Source: Gallintestinimicrobium propionicum
Lineage (GTDB): Bacteria > Bacillota > Clostridia > Lachnospirales > Lachnospiraceae
Length of the DNA: 64,000 bases
Reading direction: 5' to 3'
NCBI RefSeq assembly: GCF_025567525.1
Contig: NZ_JAOQJY010000021.1
Span: 1-64,000, forward strand
Shown: piece by piece, positions 1 through 9,509 of the stretch
Numbering within the stretch: the first letter of the stretch is position 1
Layout of the letters: every line of letters starts with the position of its first letter
Translations under genes and position numbers: made by a program
The notes under the pieces: generated by a model
The model's database searches: none
The model's input: only the letters and a program-made list of their open reading frames with translations
What the model was told of the DNA's origin: nothing

Positions 1-1005
1 CCATCTGTCTACGACTCTTAATTCAATACCATTTTCATCACACTTCGCTTTAAGCTTAGTTCTAAATTCATAGAACTTTTGTGATGCAACGGCTTTTGAT
101 AGATGTCTGTTCTTCATCATTCCCGATACATTCAAATCTTCAATCGTTATATAAGATGGCTTGGTTTTCACTATCTCGGCTATTGATTTATTGATATAAT
201 CAGTACGGATATTATCTATTTTATGATGAAGTCTTTGCACTTTGAGCTTTTGCTTTTGTATATTCTTTTGAGTGGACTCCCCTTTCTTTAAATTTTCATA
301 CTTGCGTGAGAGGCATCTTTGTTCTCTGCGCAATTTCTTTTCCAATTTCTTAACTCTTGCTGACTTATTGATATTTTTATAAGTTTTACCATTAGAAACA
401 ATCGCCAAGTCTTTCAAACCTAGGTCAATTCCTATACCGTCATTGCTATTATTAGCAATCTTAGCGTCGGGAATTTCTACAAGAACTGACACATAATATC
501 TACCTGCTTTGATGGATACTGTACCGCTTTTGATTTTCCATCCGTCTTTAGTTGTTGGTATATAGCCTTTTTCTTTCATGCGTACCCAACCTAAAGTTGG
601 TATGTTTAATCTATGTCTCTCACATCTACAATCTTTAGGATTGTTCTTTACGAAATACATTTTTACATCAGACTTACCTTTCCTTTTGAAATTAGGAAAA
701 GCACTTTGGTGTTTAAAAAATCTTGTAAATGCAGTACATCCATCTTCAATAGATTTTTTTACAGCTTTTGAATATGCTTCTTTGATCCATATTTTATCAG
801 GATTATTAGGAATGTACTCATTATTGAGCCATACGCTAAAACTCTTGCCGGTCATAAACTTTTCACCCTTATCGTATAAAGCTTTGTTGTGACCGAGATA
901 GAAGTTGTAGACGTATCTACAAATGCCGATAGTCTTGTTGATCTTGATTTTTTGCTCGACGGTCGGATTGATTTCCGTTTTGAAGCTCTTTAGCAATTTC
1001 CGCAT
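1..1005 (-). CDS. tnpB: IS607-family TnpB (OrfB), RNA-guided nuclease-like, 3' end outside window
   Basis: The first 335 residues are visible; the gene continues past the left edge. TnpB proteins are RuvC-fold, RNA-guided nucleases carried by IS200/IS605 and IS607 elements and are ancestral to Cas12. A RuvC-I motif GIGIDLGLKDLAI puts the first catalytic Asp near residue 194, and ITIEDLNVSG puts the catalytic Glu near residue 289. The zinc finger and last Asp would lie beyond the edge. The start MRKLLKSFKTEINPT is the usual TnpB N-terminus, and its ATG lies inside the end of tnpA with an 89-bp overlap in another frame, so translation is probably coupled. The ribosome site (AAGGGG) is almost directly adjacent to the ATG, closer than ideal. 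Family assignment is firm; whether it is intact cannot be seen. Confidence 0.9.
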   Translation of the reverse strand, partial: MRKLLKSFKTEINPTVEQKIKINKTIGICRYVYNFYLGHNKALYDKGEKFMTGKSFSVWLNNEYIPNNPDKIWIKEAYSKAVKKSIEDGCTAFTRFFKHQSAFPNFKRKGKSDVKMYFVKNNPKDCRCERHRLNIPTLGWVRMKEKGYIPTTKDGWKIKSGTVSIKAGRYYVSVLVEIPDAKIANNSNDGIGIDLGLKDLAIVSNGKTYKNINKSARVKKLEKKLRREQRCLSRKYENLKKGESTQKNIQKQKLKVQRLHHKIDNIRTDYINKSIAEIVKTKPSYITIEDLNVSGMMKNRHLSKAVASQKFYEFRTKLKAKCDENGIELRVVDRW

Positions 1006-1606
1006 CCCCTTCTATTTGTTTTTTATACTTACGAAGGCCGTACAATCTACAAGAAAAAACGTGAAGTATGGATACAATATCCTGTACAAGTTCTTCCTGC
1101 GGTGATAATTCTTCATTATTCACTACCACTATGGTTGTATTAAACTTCATACAGAATTTTTCAAACCAATCATAGCCAAATCTGACAAATCTATCTTTAT
1201 GTGTAACTATAATAGTTTTGATTTTTTGTTCCATTACTTCATCTAATAATTGATTCCACTTTTTACGATTGTAGTTAAGCCCACTTCCATAATCTTCAAT
1301 ACATTGATCTACAATGATACCTTTAGCATTGCAAAACTGACGTAAAAAAGTTACTTGATTTTGTAAATCATCTTTTTGGTTTCTTGTAGATACTCTGGCA
1401 TAAATAACAATCTGACGATTATCGTTTTCAGTATTTATGTCCTTAAACTGAAGATATTGGTCATAAGTATAATAACGCCTATCAGTTGGAGTTCGATTTG
1501 CTTTCAGAATCCCCTCTCTATCCCAGCGTTGTAACGTTTTGACAGAGACACCCAATAATTCAGCAAAATCTTTTGGTTTGTAATTAGTGATATTAGATGT
1601 GTTCAT
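917..1606 (-). CDS. tnpA: IS607-family transposase TnpA (MerR-type HTH plus serine recombinase)
   Basis: This 229-residue protein has the IS607 architecture. An N-terminal MerR-like helix-turn-helix (residues about 10-45, DFAELLGVSVKTLQRWDREG) is followed by a small serine-recombinase catalytic domain. The nucleophile is Ser73 in IVIYARVSTRNQ, and the later VTHKDRFVRFGYDWF segment fits the resolvase fold. IS607 recombinases move the element through a circular intermediate with little target specificity. A good ribosome site (GAGGAGGG) precedes the ATG. The gene overlaps tnpB downstream, the standard tnpA-tnpB arrangement. Length is normal and no frameshift is seen, so this copy may be active if tnpB is also whole. 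Confidence 0.92.
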   Translation of the reverse strand: MNTSNITNYKPKDFAELLGVSVKTLQRWDREGILKANRTPTDRRYYTYDQYLQFKDINTENDNRQIVIYARVSTRNQKDDLQNQVTFLRQFCNAKGIIVDQCIEDYGSGLNYNRKKWNQLLDEVMEQKIKTIIVTHKDRFVRFGYDWFEKFCMKFNTTIVVVNNEELSPQEELVQDIVSILHVFSCRLYGLRKYKKQIEGDAEIAKELQNGNQSDRRAKNQDQQDYRHL

Positions 1607-1646
1607 AACAATGCCCTCCTCGAGTATATTTTAACACATTTAATCA

Positions 1647-1835
1647 CTATTGAGAATGATTTTGATTACTTAAAGTTTCCTCCTGTCCTTCCATTCCCAG
1701 TATAACAAATTCCACGCCATATACGGTAGACTTTTTTCGAATTTTGACCGTATTTCTCGACGCTCCGATGCTTTCCGCATATTCTTTATGCTCCAAAACG
1801 GAGGATTCTTCCGTATCCAAATCGCATTGTTCCAT
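1647..1835 (-). CDS. Small unrecognised ORF beside the IS607 end
   Basis: A 62-codon open frame lies between the purL terminator and the IS607 element. The peptide begins MEQCDLDTEESSVLEHKEY and is hydrophilic, with no recognisable motif. Its last codons probably run into the insertion sequence, so it may be a truncated host ORF or chance. The ribosome site is weak (AGGAC, 4 nt from the ATG). I cannot assign a function. Confidence 0.2.
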   Translation of the reverse strand: MEQCDLDTEESSVLEHKEYAESIGASRNTVKIRKKSTVYGVEFVILGMEGQEETLSNQNHSQ

Positions 1836-1882
1836 AATAGTCCTATCTTCGTACTACCTTAAAAGGTACTACCCCATAACCA

Positions 1883-1926
1883 CGAAGACCCCACAGAAGA
1901 GATTTCTCCCTTCTGTGAGGTCTTCG
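1883..1926 (-). terminator. Hairpin downstream of purL
   Basis: A 17-bp stem (CGAAGACC...GGTCTTCG arms, one G-T pair) with a loop of about 10 nt begins 21 nt after the purL stop. No clear T-run follows on the minus strand, so it may act as a 3' stabiliser or a weak terminator. Confidence 0.55.
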
Positions 1927-1946
1927 GAATTATTGTTTACAGCCTT

Positions 1947-4900
1947 TTACTTAAAGTATGCCACACCGGACTCGAAGATCTTCAGATCCTGTTCGCCGTA
2001 GATATTCTGTGCAACGCTTCTGTCGCGGCGCTCGGAGTGCGCCATTTTGCCCAGGATACGTCCATCCGGAGAGGTGATGCCTTCGATCGCGCTGTAGGAG
2101 CCATTGATATTCCATTCTTCATCCATGGAAATTCTTCCTTCCGGATCGGAATACTGGGTTGCTACCTGTCCGTTTGCAAACAGCTTGTCAATCCACTCCT
2201 TCGGAGCTACGAAACGTCCCTCACCGTGGGATGCCGGATTGACATATACTTTTCCAAGCTCAGCGCCCTGCAGCCAGGGAGACTTGTTGGAAACCACCTT
2301 GGTGTATACCATCTTGGAAATGTGACGGTTGATCGTATTAAAGGTCAGGGTCGGAGAATCGTCCTTCTGTCCGACGATTTCGCCGTAAGGAACCAGACCG
2401 AGCTTAATTAACGCCTGGAATCCATTACAGATACCAAGACATAAGCCATCTCTTTCCTTCAGAAGCTTCATAACCTCTTCTTTGATCTTCTCGTTCTGGA
2501 ATGCAGTTGCAAAGAACTTTGCGGAGCCATCCGGCTCGTCGCCTGCGGAGAAGCCGCCGGGGAACATGATGATCTGAGCCTGGCTGATCTCTTTTGCAAA
2601 CGCATCGACGGAAGAACGGATGTCCTCTGCGCTCAGGTTTCTGAATACATGGGTTACAACCTGTGCACCTGCGCGTTCAAATGCTTTTGTGCTGTCGTAT
2701 TCACAGTTCGTTCCGGGGAATACCGGGATGAATACGGTAGGCTTCGCTACTTTATTCTTGCATACATAAATGTGATTCGTCTCATACAGGCCGGTTTCTA
2801 CTGCGTCCGTGTCCTTGACTGCCTTTGTAGGGAATACCTTTTCCAGAGGCTTCTTCCACGCATCCAGCGCCTCTTTTTCGGAAAGGGTCATGTTTCCATA
2901 GGTAAATACCGGCTCTGCCGTTACCGTGCCGAGCAGCGTATAAGCAACATCCATATCCGCCAGACGGTCTGCCGGAACTTCTGCCACCAGATCGCCAAGG
3001 CCGTTTGTAAACAGCTCCTCTGCAGAAACCGTTTCCTCAATTGCAACGCCAAGTCCGTTACCGAATGCCATGCGGGACAGGGCTGCTGCCACACCATAGC
3101 TGTCCAGTGCATATGCGGAAACGATCACGCCCTTGCCCATCAGCTCGGTAATCTTTGCATACAGTGCCATTACCTGCTCATAATCCGGCAGATCGTAAGC
3201 ATCCTTCTGAATGGAGAAACGAACCAGACGGTTTCCAGCCTGTTTTAATTCCGGGCTGATAACATCTTTTTCCTTTGCAACATCCACAGCGAAAGAAACC
3301 AGGGTCGGAGGTACGTCAATATCGTTAAAGGTTCCGGACATGGAATCCTTACCGCCGATGGACGGAAGTCCGAATCCCATCTGCGCGTCATAAGCGCCCA
3401 GCAGCGCCGCAAAAGGCTGGCTCCAACGTTCGGGATCCTGGGTCATGCGGCGGAAATATTCCTGGAAGGTAAAGCGGATTCCGGAGAAATCGCCGCCTGC
3501 CGCTACGATTCTTGCCATGGATTCCACAACCGCGTAAATTGCGCCGTGGTAAGGGCTCCAGGAGGACAGATACGGATCAAAGCCGTATGCCATCATCGTT
3601 ACCGTATCGGTCTTTCCTTTCAGGACCGGAAGCTTGGCAACCATCGCCTGGGTCTCGGTCAGCTGATACTTACCGCCGTAAGGCATCAGCACGCTGCCTG
3701 CGCCGATGGAGGAGTCGAACATTTCCACAAGACCCTTCTGGGAGCAGACATTTAAATCCGACAGCAGTGCTTTCCATGCCTTTTTCAGATCGCCGGCTTT
3801 TACGGCTTCCTTTACAGCAGGAACTGCATACTGCTCAAAATAGTTATCTTCTTTCGACGGAACATCTACAAAAACATCGGTTTCCTGGTGTGCTCCGTTG
3901 GTATCCAGAAATGCTCTGGACAGGTTTACAATGCTCTTGCCGCGCCAGTTTAAAACCAGACGGGGTTCTTTGGTTACAACCGCAACCGGAACTGCCTCCA
4001 GGTTCTCTTCTGCCGCATAGCCTAAGAAGGTATCAACGTCTTTCGGAGAAACAACGACTGCCATTCTCTCCTGAGATTCGGAGATTGCAAGCTCTGTGCC
4101 ATCCAGACCGGCATACTTCTTGGGAACCTTATCCAGATCAACGGTCAGACCATCTGCCAGCTCGCCGATGGCAACAGAAACGCCGCCTGCGCCGAAGTCG
4201 TTACACTTTTTAATCAGACGGGAAACTTCTTCTCTGCGGAACAGTCTCTGAATCTTTCTTTCGGTCGGGGCGTTACCCTTCTGCACCTCAGCACCGCAGG
4301 TTTCGATACTCTTTTCCGTATGCACCTTGGAGGAACCGGTTGCGCCGCCGCAGCCATCGCGTCCGGTACGTCCGCCCAGCAGGATGATGATATCGTCCGG
4401 ATCGGAGTTTTCACGGATGACGTTGCGTCTCGGAGCCGCACCCATAACCGCGCCGATCTCCATACGCTTTGCAACATAATCGGGATGATAAATTTCTTTT
4501 ACATAACCGGTCGCCAGGCCGATCTGGTTGCCGTAGGAAGAGTAACCGGATGCTGCGCCGCGCACCAGCTTTTTCTGGGAAAGCTTTCCCTTTAAGGTGT
4601 CCGCAACCGGAACGGTAGGATCCGCTGCACCGGTCACGCGCATTGCCTGATATACATAACCTCTGCCGGAAAGCGGGTCGCGGATTGCGCCGCCCAGACA
4701 GGTTGCCGCACCGCCGAAGGGTTCGATTTCGGTCGGGTGGTTGTGGGTTTCATTTTTGAAAAATACGAGCCATTCCTCGGTGACAGGACCATCGCCGTAG
4801 TCCATTTCAACGGGAACAATAACGGAACAGGCGTTGATTTCATCGGACTGCTCCATATCCTCCAGCTTGCCCTCTTTTTTAAGCTTACGCATCGCCATCA

Positions 4901-5738
4901 GTGCAAGATCCATCAGGCAGACAAACTTATCCGGACGGTCTTTAAAGATCTCTGCACGCGCATCCAGATAACTCTGGTAGGTTTTTTCCATCGGTTCCCG
5001 GTAAAAACCATCTCCGAATGCGACATTTTTCAGTTCAGTGGAAAACGTCGTATGACGGCAGTGGTCGGACCAGTAGGTATCCAGCACACGAATCTCCGTC
5101 ATGGAAGGATCTCTCTTTTCCTCGCCTGCAAAATACTTCTGGATATGCTTGAAATCCTGCAGGGTCATCGCAAGACCAAGAGAATCGTACAGCTGCTTTA
5201 ATCCGTCTGCATCCAGCGTAGTAAAGCCGTCTAAAATCCTGACATCTGCAGGCTCTGCAAACTCGGTTACGAGCGTCTTTGGCTTTTCCATACCGGTCTC
5301 TCTGGAATCCACCGGGTTAATGCAGTAAGCCTTGATCTTGTCAAATTCTTCGTCTGTCAGATCTCCTGTAATCAAATAAGTAACTGCGGTACGGATAATC
5401 GGCTGCTCCTCCGCTTTTAAAAACTGAACGCACTGTACGGCAGAATCTGCACGCTGGTCAAACTGTCCCGGCAGATATTCAACGCTGAATACGCGTCCGT
5501 TTGCAGGGATTTCGATCGTCTCGCGATACAGAATATCCACGGGCGGCTCGGAAAAAACAGTACGGCATGCCTGTTCAAAAACCTCATCACTGATATTTTC
5601 CACATCATAACGAATGAACATCCGGACATCTTCGATCCCTGACATATTCAGATAACCGATCAGATCCTCCTTCAGTTCCTGTGCCTTAACCGCGTAACCG
5701 GTCTTCTTTTCCACATAGATCCGTCTTACGTTTTCCAT
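1947..5738 (-). CDS. purL: Phosphoribosylformylglycinamidine synthase, single-chain PurL with glutaminase domain
   Basis: This 1263-residue enzyme makes FGAM from FGAR, glutamine and ATP in de novo purine synthesis (cytosolic). It is the long form in which the synthase and the glutamine amidotransferase (PurQ-like) are one chain. The C-terminal glutaminase starts near residue 999 (PTVFIPVFPGTNCEYDS). It has the nucleophile Cys1104 in LCLGICNGFQ and the triad His1234-Glu1236 in MAHSERR. Synthase motifs include FFKNETHNHPTEIEPFGGA and GGKDSMSG. Translation starts after AAAGGAGG. The gene stands alone; no other pur gene is in the window. Length and motifs are complete, with no sign of damage. 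Confidence 0.97.
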   Translation of the reverse strand: MENVRRIYVEKKTGYAVKAQELKEDLIGYLNMSGIEDVRMFIRYDVENISDEVFEQACRTVFSEPPVDILYRETIEIPANGRVFSVEYLPGQFDQRADSAVQCVQFLKAEEQPIIRTAVTYLITGDLTDEEFDKIKAYCINPVDSRETGMEKPKTLVTEFAEPADVRILDGFTTLDADGLKQLYDSLGLAMTLQDFKHIQKYFAGEEKRDPSMTEIRVLDTYWSDHCRHTTFSTELKNVAFGDGFYREPMEKTYQSYLDARAEIFKDRPDKFVCLMDLALMAMRKLKKEGKLEDMEQSDEINACSVIVPVEMDYGDGPVTEEWLVFFKNETHNHPTEIEPFGGAATCLGGAIRDPLSGRGYVYQAMRVTGAADPTVPVADTLKGKLSQKKLVRGAASGYSSYGNQIGLATGYVKEIYHPDYVAKRMEIGAVMGAAPRRNVIRENSDPDDIIILLGGRTGRDGCGGATGSSKVHTEKSIETCGAEVQKGNAPTERKIQRLFRREEVSRLIKKCNDFGAGGVSVAIGELADGLTVDLDKVPKKYAGLDGTELAISESQERMAVVVSPKDVDTFLGYAAEENLEAVPVAVVTKEPRLVLNWRGKSIVNLSRAFLDTNGAHQETDVFVDVPSKEDNYFEQYAVPAVKEAVKAGDLKKAWKALLSDLNVCSQKGLVEMFDSSIGAGSVLMPYGGKYQLTETQAMVAKLPVLKGKTDTVTMMAYGFDPYLSSWSPYHGAIYAVVESMARIVAAGGDFSGIRFTFQEYFRRMTQDPERWSQPFAALLGAYDAQMGFGLPSIGGKDSMSGTFNDIDVPPTLVSFAVDVAKEKDVISPELKQAGNRLVRFSIQKDAYDLPDYEQVMALYAKITELMGKGVIVSAYALDSYGVAAALSRMAFGNGLGVAIEETVSAEELFTNGLGDLVAEVPADRLADMDVAYTLLGTVTAEPVFTYGNMTLSEKEALDAWKKPLEKVFPTKAVKDTDAVETGLYETNHIYVCKNKVAKPTVFIPVFPGTNCEYDSTKAFERAGAQVVTHVFRNLSAEDIRSSVDAFAKEISQAQIIMFPGGFSAGDEPDGSAKFFATAFQNEKIKEEVMKLLKERDGLCLGICNGFQALIKLGLVPYGEIVGQKDDSPTLTFNTINRHISKMVYTKVVSNKSPWLQGAELGKVYVNPASHGEGRFVAPKEWIDKLFANGQVATQYSDPEGRISMDEEWNINGSYSAIEGITSPDGRILGKMAHSERRDRSVAQNIYGEQDLKIFESGVAYFK

Positions 5739-5742
5739 TTGT

Positions 5743-5799
5743 CCTCCTTTTGCCGCACAGGCGGCATTTTACGTTTCCAGCTCAGTCTTACCAATTCTA
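5743..5799 (-). promoter_or_regulatory. purL leader: possible -10, small hairpin and ribosome site
   Basis: A TAGAAT box (5794-5799) preceded by TG one base upstream resembles an extended -10. A perfect 6-bp hairpin (TGCCGC/GCGGCA, 5751-5766) sits directly against the AAAGGAGG ribosome site and could affect translation. No convincing -35 or known purine riboswitch is visible. Confidence 0.3.
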
Positions 5800-5841
5800 T
5801 CACAAAATTTCTTTTCATGGTAGCAAAAGTGTCGATTCTGC

Positions 5842-6537
5842 TCAAGTATCGTCGGCATTACTATTTTCGGACAGATTTTTTGTTTTCGTGTGTGCATCTT
5901 TTTCATGCAGCGGCCGCGGCAGATCCCAACAGTAATGTGTCGCAAGCACCCGGATCACAATCACCACCGCAGTTCCTGCTGCCAGCGCCAGATACAGATG
6001 GATATGGATCAAAAGCACACACACCAGTGCTCCCGCAAAAGCCGCCATCGCATAGATATGCTTATACAGGATAAACGGCATCGTATCCGCTAAAATATCC
6101 CGGATCAGACCGCCTCCGATACCTGTCATCATGCCCAAAAATACTAAAAAGAAGATCCCGTCATAGCCCTCGCCGTGTGCGGTATATACGCCGAGGACAG
6201 TAAAAATCCCAAGTCCAACCGCATCACAGTAATTCATAACCTGCTCATAAATCGTCAGATAACGGCTCGTCATGATCTCCTGCTTTCCATAGACAAGTAA
6301 AAATAAAAGAGTGGAAGTTCCCAGCGCCACCAGCGCATAAACCGGATCCCGGAATGCTCCCGGCGGCGTCCGCCCCAGGATAATATCCCGGACAATGCCG
6401 CCTCCGACTGCAACACACAGTCCCAGCACCAGTACCCCGAACAGATCCAGATTTTTGCGGATACCCAGCATTGCCCCGGACGATGCAAAAGCGATCGTCC
6501 CGATGATCTCCGCCGTAAAAATAATCGGATTTTCCAT
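5842..6537 (-). CDS. TRIC-family (UPF0126/YicG-like) membrane channel
   Basis: This 231-residue membrane protein has two repeated three-helix units. Each carries the family's glycine-rich signature: FASSGAMLGIRK followed by VGGGIVRDIILG in the first, and GMMTGIGGGLIRDIL in the second. Bacterial members of this family form trimeric monovalent-cation channels; some literature ties them to glycine transport. It is monocistronic, downstream of an AraC gene in the same direction with a family-A repeat between them. The substrate cannot be read from sequence. Confidence 0.88.
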   Translation of the reverse strand: MENPIIFTAEIIGTIAFASSGAMLGIRKNLDLFGVLVLGLCVAVGGGIVRDIILGRTPPGAFRDPVYALVALGTSTLLFLLVYGKQEIMTSRYLTIYEQVMNYCDAVGLGIFTVLGVYTAHGEGYDGIFFLVFLGMMTGIGGGLIRDILADTMPFILYKHIYAMAAFAGALVCVLLIHIHLYLALAAGTAVVIVIRVLATHYCWDLPRPLHEKDAHTKTKNLSENSNADDT

Positions 6538-6569
6538 GATCTCCTGTCCCCAGTTCCTTTTTTGTTAAT

Positions 6570-6604
6570 ACAATAGAATGCACGCTCTGTGAGCATTCTA
6601 TTGT
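6570..6604 (-). repeat. Family A palindromic repeat, copy A1
   Basis: A 35-bp hairpin-forming unit, ACAATAGAATGC arms around a 3-nt loop, flanked by TTCATG in minus orientation. It lies between the AraC gene and the TRIC channel gene. Six other copies occur in the window. Confidence 0.9.
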
Positions 6605-6653
6605 CATGAATTATGGCAGGCCGTATTCAGCCGAATGGGCGTATTCTGCTGCT

Positions 6654-7514
6654 TTATAGTATCCTGCGCCGCACTGCAGACGGAGCCACCCCATATTTTT
6701 TCTTGAACAGCTTGCTGAAATGATAGGCATCCTCATAGCCGACCTGCGCCGCGATTTCCTGAATGCTCATTTCCAGATTCTGTGTCAGCAGGTTATAGGC
6801 CTTGGTCAGACGAATATCAATCAGATAATGAATCGGTGTGTTTCCGGTTTCCGCCTTGAAAATCCTGGACACATAAAAGGTGCTCAGATACATATTGCCG
6901 GCGATCCGGTCAAGAGAGATTTTCTCTGCATAATGATCCTCAAAGTAATCCGTGATCTTCTCCACGAGATATTTCCGGTTCGCGGATTCAAAGGAGCATC
7001 CACCTGCCTTCTGCGGCTTACCGGTCTCTTCTTCTTCCCGCAGCAGCAAAAGAAGCATTTGCATGGCATACGTCTTCATCATATAATAGCGCCCGATCCG
7101 GCAAAGCTCCTGCTCTGCCTCCATTGCCATACAGAGCTTGGAAAGCTTACGCTGCAGCTCTCCCTCCGTACGAAATACCGGGCAATTCCCCGGTAGTGGA
7201 AAGTGGTTGCGCCCAAGCCCCGCCAGATTTAAATCTGTCAGCCCCACGTAAAATTCCGCAACCGGCGTTTTATGCTCTCCCGCCAGGCTTTGATGATAGA
7301 CTCCTTCATTGATGACCAGCAGGTCACCCTCTTTTACTTCATATATAGTATCGCCGATTCTGTGCTTTCCTGTCCCGGATTGGATATAACACAGCTCCAG
7401 ATGCTCATGGCAATGATAGTTCGGCTCATCCTCCACACGTGTTCCCTTCCACATAAACAAGAAAGTCGGATTTAACTCATCCTGAAATACCGTGTTTTCC
7501 CGTTCCATATCCAC
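6654..7514 (-). CDS. AraC-family transcriptional regulator
   Basis: This 286-residue regulator has an N-terminal cupin (NYHCHEHLELCYIQSG, residues about 32-47; EGDLLVINEG) that would sense a small ligand. Two AraC helix-turn-helix motifs follow in the last 100 residues (ISLDRIAGNMYLSTFYVSRIF and MSIQEIAAQVGYEDAYHFSK). The likely start is a GTG six nucleotides after GGAAGG. It is divergent from the two-gene ABC exporter, and an inverted repeat in the shared spacer is a good candidate operator. The probable job is ligand-dependent control of the exporter, which is inference from position. Confidence 0.9.
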   Translation of the reverse strand: MDMERENTVFQDELNPTFLFMWKGTRVEDEPNYHCHEHLELCYIQSGTGKHRIGDTIYEVKEGDLLVINEGVYHQSLAGEHKTPVAEFYVGLTDLNLAGLGRNHFPLPGNCPVFRTEGELQRKLSKLCMAMEAEQELCRIGRYYMMKTYAMQMLLLLLREEEETGKPQKAGGCSFESANRKYLVEKITDYFEDHYAEKISLDRIAGNMYLSTFYVSRIFKAETGNTPIHYLIDIRLTKAYNLLTQNLEMSIQEIAAQVGYEDAYHFSKLFKKKYGVAPSAVRRRIL

Positions 7515-7582
7515 CAGCTTCCTTCCCGGATGCCTGAAATTTATCTTTTATTTTCCTGCAACATCCCACAAAAACATTTAAC

Positions 7583-7609
7583 GTAACTGTTCAGTTTCCT
7601 CACAGTTAC
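7583..7609. promoter_or_regulatory. Candidate AraC operator (inverted repeat)
   Basis: GTAACTG and CAGTTAC form a perfect 7-bp inverted repeat with a 13-bp spacer, centred in the 213-bp region between the divergent AraC and exporter genes. Position and symmetry fit a regulator site; binding is not shown. Confidence 0.45.
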
Positions 7610-7727
7610 CATTCAACAACATTTTACATGAAACCTGCAAGATTGTACATTCCAAATAAAATATTTTGCGATACACTTTTTTTATCAAAGCCCATGGATA
7701 CTTTTTTAAGGGAGGAAAAAAGGAAAT

Positions 7728-9503
7728 ATGACACCAATGAAATGGTTCTGGGGATTTCTCAGAAAGTACCGCTTCAAGCTTCTGGGCGGCCTGATCCTGA
7801 CGACTTTCATTTCCGTTCTCGCCATCGTAAACCCTTACGTTTCCGGCATGATCGTAGATGATGTCATTCAGGGCGGTCAGTATGACCTGCTTTGGAAGCT
7901 TGTTCTCATCCTGCTTTTAGTTACGCTGGTCCGCGGTGCCCTGCGTTTCTTTTATCAGGTTATTTTCGAAGTATGCTCGCAGGGCGTGCTCTACGACATG
8001 CGGGACGTTGTTTACCGCCGCCTTCTGACAGAGGACTTCGCCTTTTACAGCAAGAAAAAAACAGGCGATCTGATGAGCCGTCAAACCGGCGACATGGAAG
8101 CAATCCGCCACTTCGTTGCTTACATTATCTATCAGGTTTACGAAAATATCCTGCTGTTCTGCTTTGCGCTCTTCATGATCTTTACGGTAAATGTGAAGCT
8201 GGCGCTCTGCATGCTGATCGTTCTGCCCTTTACAGCCATCACCACAGCAAAACAGTCCAAAGAGGTTCGACCGACATTCCAGCGCATCCGCGACTGCTTT
8301 TCTTCCCTGAATGCCTTCGTTCAGGAAAATGTCAGCGGCAACCGTGTCGTAAAAGCCTTTGCCAAGGAAGACTTTGAAATTGAAAAATTTAATAAGGAAA
8401 ACGATGCCTACATGGACGCACAGTTGAACTCCTCAAAGGTCTGGATGAAATACCTTCCAATCTTCGAAGTTCTGGCATATGTCTTAAACGTTGTCCTGAT
8501 GCTCTACGGCGGCTGGATGGTAATTACCGGAGAAATGACAATCGGTAACCTCGTAACCGTCAACGGCTATCTGTGGATGTTAAACGCTCCGCTGCGTATG
8601 GCAGGCTGGTGGGTCAATGATACCCACCGTTTTATCACCTCCGTAGAAAAAATTTATACAACCTATGTGGAAGAGCCTCTTGTAAAAATGCCTCCTGTGC
8701 CGGTTTCCCGCAAACATATGGAAGGAAATGTTGAATTTAAAGATGTTTCCTATACGGCAGATGATGAGGATATCGTAAAGGATATCAGCTTTTCTGTGAA
8801 AAAAGGACAGACAGTCGGCATTCTCGGTTCCACCGGTGCCGGCAAATCCACCATCATGAACCTGCTGTGCCGTTTTGTCGACGCGACCTCCGGCGAGGTT
8901 CTGGTAGATGGCGTAAACGTCAAGGACTGGAACCTTTACGATCTGCGTGACAACATCGGCATGGCAATGCAGGATATCTTTCTTTTTTCTGATACAATTG
9001 AAGGGAATATTGCATACGGTCGTCCGAACTGTACATTTGAGGAAATTCACGAAGCTGCTGTCATGGCAGATGCCAACCATTTCATCAAGGCTATGCCCGA
9101 AGGCTATAATACCATCGTCGGCGAGCGCGGTGTCGGACTCTCCGGCGGTCAGAAGCAGCGTATTTCCCTTGCGCGCGCCCTGTTAAAGAAACCGTCCATC
9201 CTGATTCTGGACGATACTACTTCCGCAGTTGATATGGAAACAGAAAGCTATATCCAGCAGCAGCTCGGCAAATTAAACGGCCAGTGCACGATCTTCGTCA
9301 TCGCCTACCGTATTTCTTCCATTAAAGACGCTGATCAGATCCTGGTTATGGATAACGGGCGGATTATCGAACACGGAACGCATCAGGAGCTGCTTGCAAA
9401 TGACGGCTACTATGCAAGCGCGTTCCATCATCAATACGGTGAGCTTCCTTCCAGAGAAGAACAGGAAGAATACCGTCAGGTTACAGCCAACGAAAGGAAG
9501 TGA
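7728..9503 (+). CDS. ABC exporter half-transporter (degenerate ATP site subunit)
   Basis: This 591-residue protein has an N-terminal six-helix type-IV exporter membrane domain (to about residue 310) and a C-terminal nucleotide-binding domain. The latter has Walker A GSTGAGKST near 367 and signature LSGGQ at 471-475. In Walker B the usual catalytic Glu is Asp496 (ILILDDTT), and the H-loop His is Tyr527 (FVIAYRISS), so the site built on this subunit's Walker motifs is probably weak in hydrolysis. The partner gene starts 6 bp downstream and keeps Glu and His. This pairing is typical of heterodimeric exporters such as LmrCD or TM287/288. Substrate is unknown: drug, peptide or lipid. The start follows AAAGGAAAT. 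Confidence 0.93.
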   Translation: MTPMKWFWGFLRKYRFKLLGGLILTTFISVLAIVNPYVSGMIVDDVIQGGQYDLLWKLVLILLLVTLVRGALRFFYQVIFEVCSQGVLYDMRDVVYRRLLTEDFAFYSKKKTGDLMSRQTGDMEAIRHFVAYIIYQVYENILLFCFALFMIFTVNVKLALCMLIVLPFTAITTAKQSKEVRPTFQRIRDCFSSLNAFVQENVSGNRVVKAFAKEDFEIEKFNKENDAYMDAQLNSSKVWMKYLPIFEVLAYVLNVVLMLYGGWMVITGEMTIGNLVTVNGYLWMLNAPLRMAGWWVNDTHRFITSVEKIYTTYVEEPLVKMPPVPVSRKHMEGNVEFKDVSYTADDEDIVKDISFSVKKGQTVGILGSTGAGKSTIMNLLCRFVDATSGEVLVDGVNVKDWNLYDLRDNIGMAMQDIFLFSDTIEGNIAYGRPNCTFEEIHEAAVMADANHFIKAMPEGYNTIVGERGVGLSGGQKQRISLARALLKKPSILILDDTTSAVDMETESYIQQQLGKLNGQCTIFVIAYRISSIKDADQILVMDNGRIIEHGTHQELLANDGYYASAFHHQYGELPSREEQEEYRQVTANERK

Positions 9504-9509
9504 GAACTC

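Noticed and set aside
5739..5841. Purine riboswitch upstream of purL
   Set aside because: The leader is too short and lacks the three-way junction core; only a 6-bp hairpin is seen.
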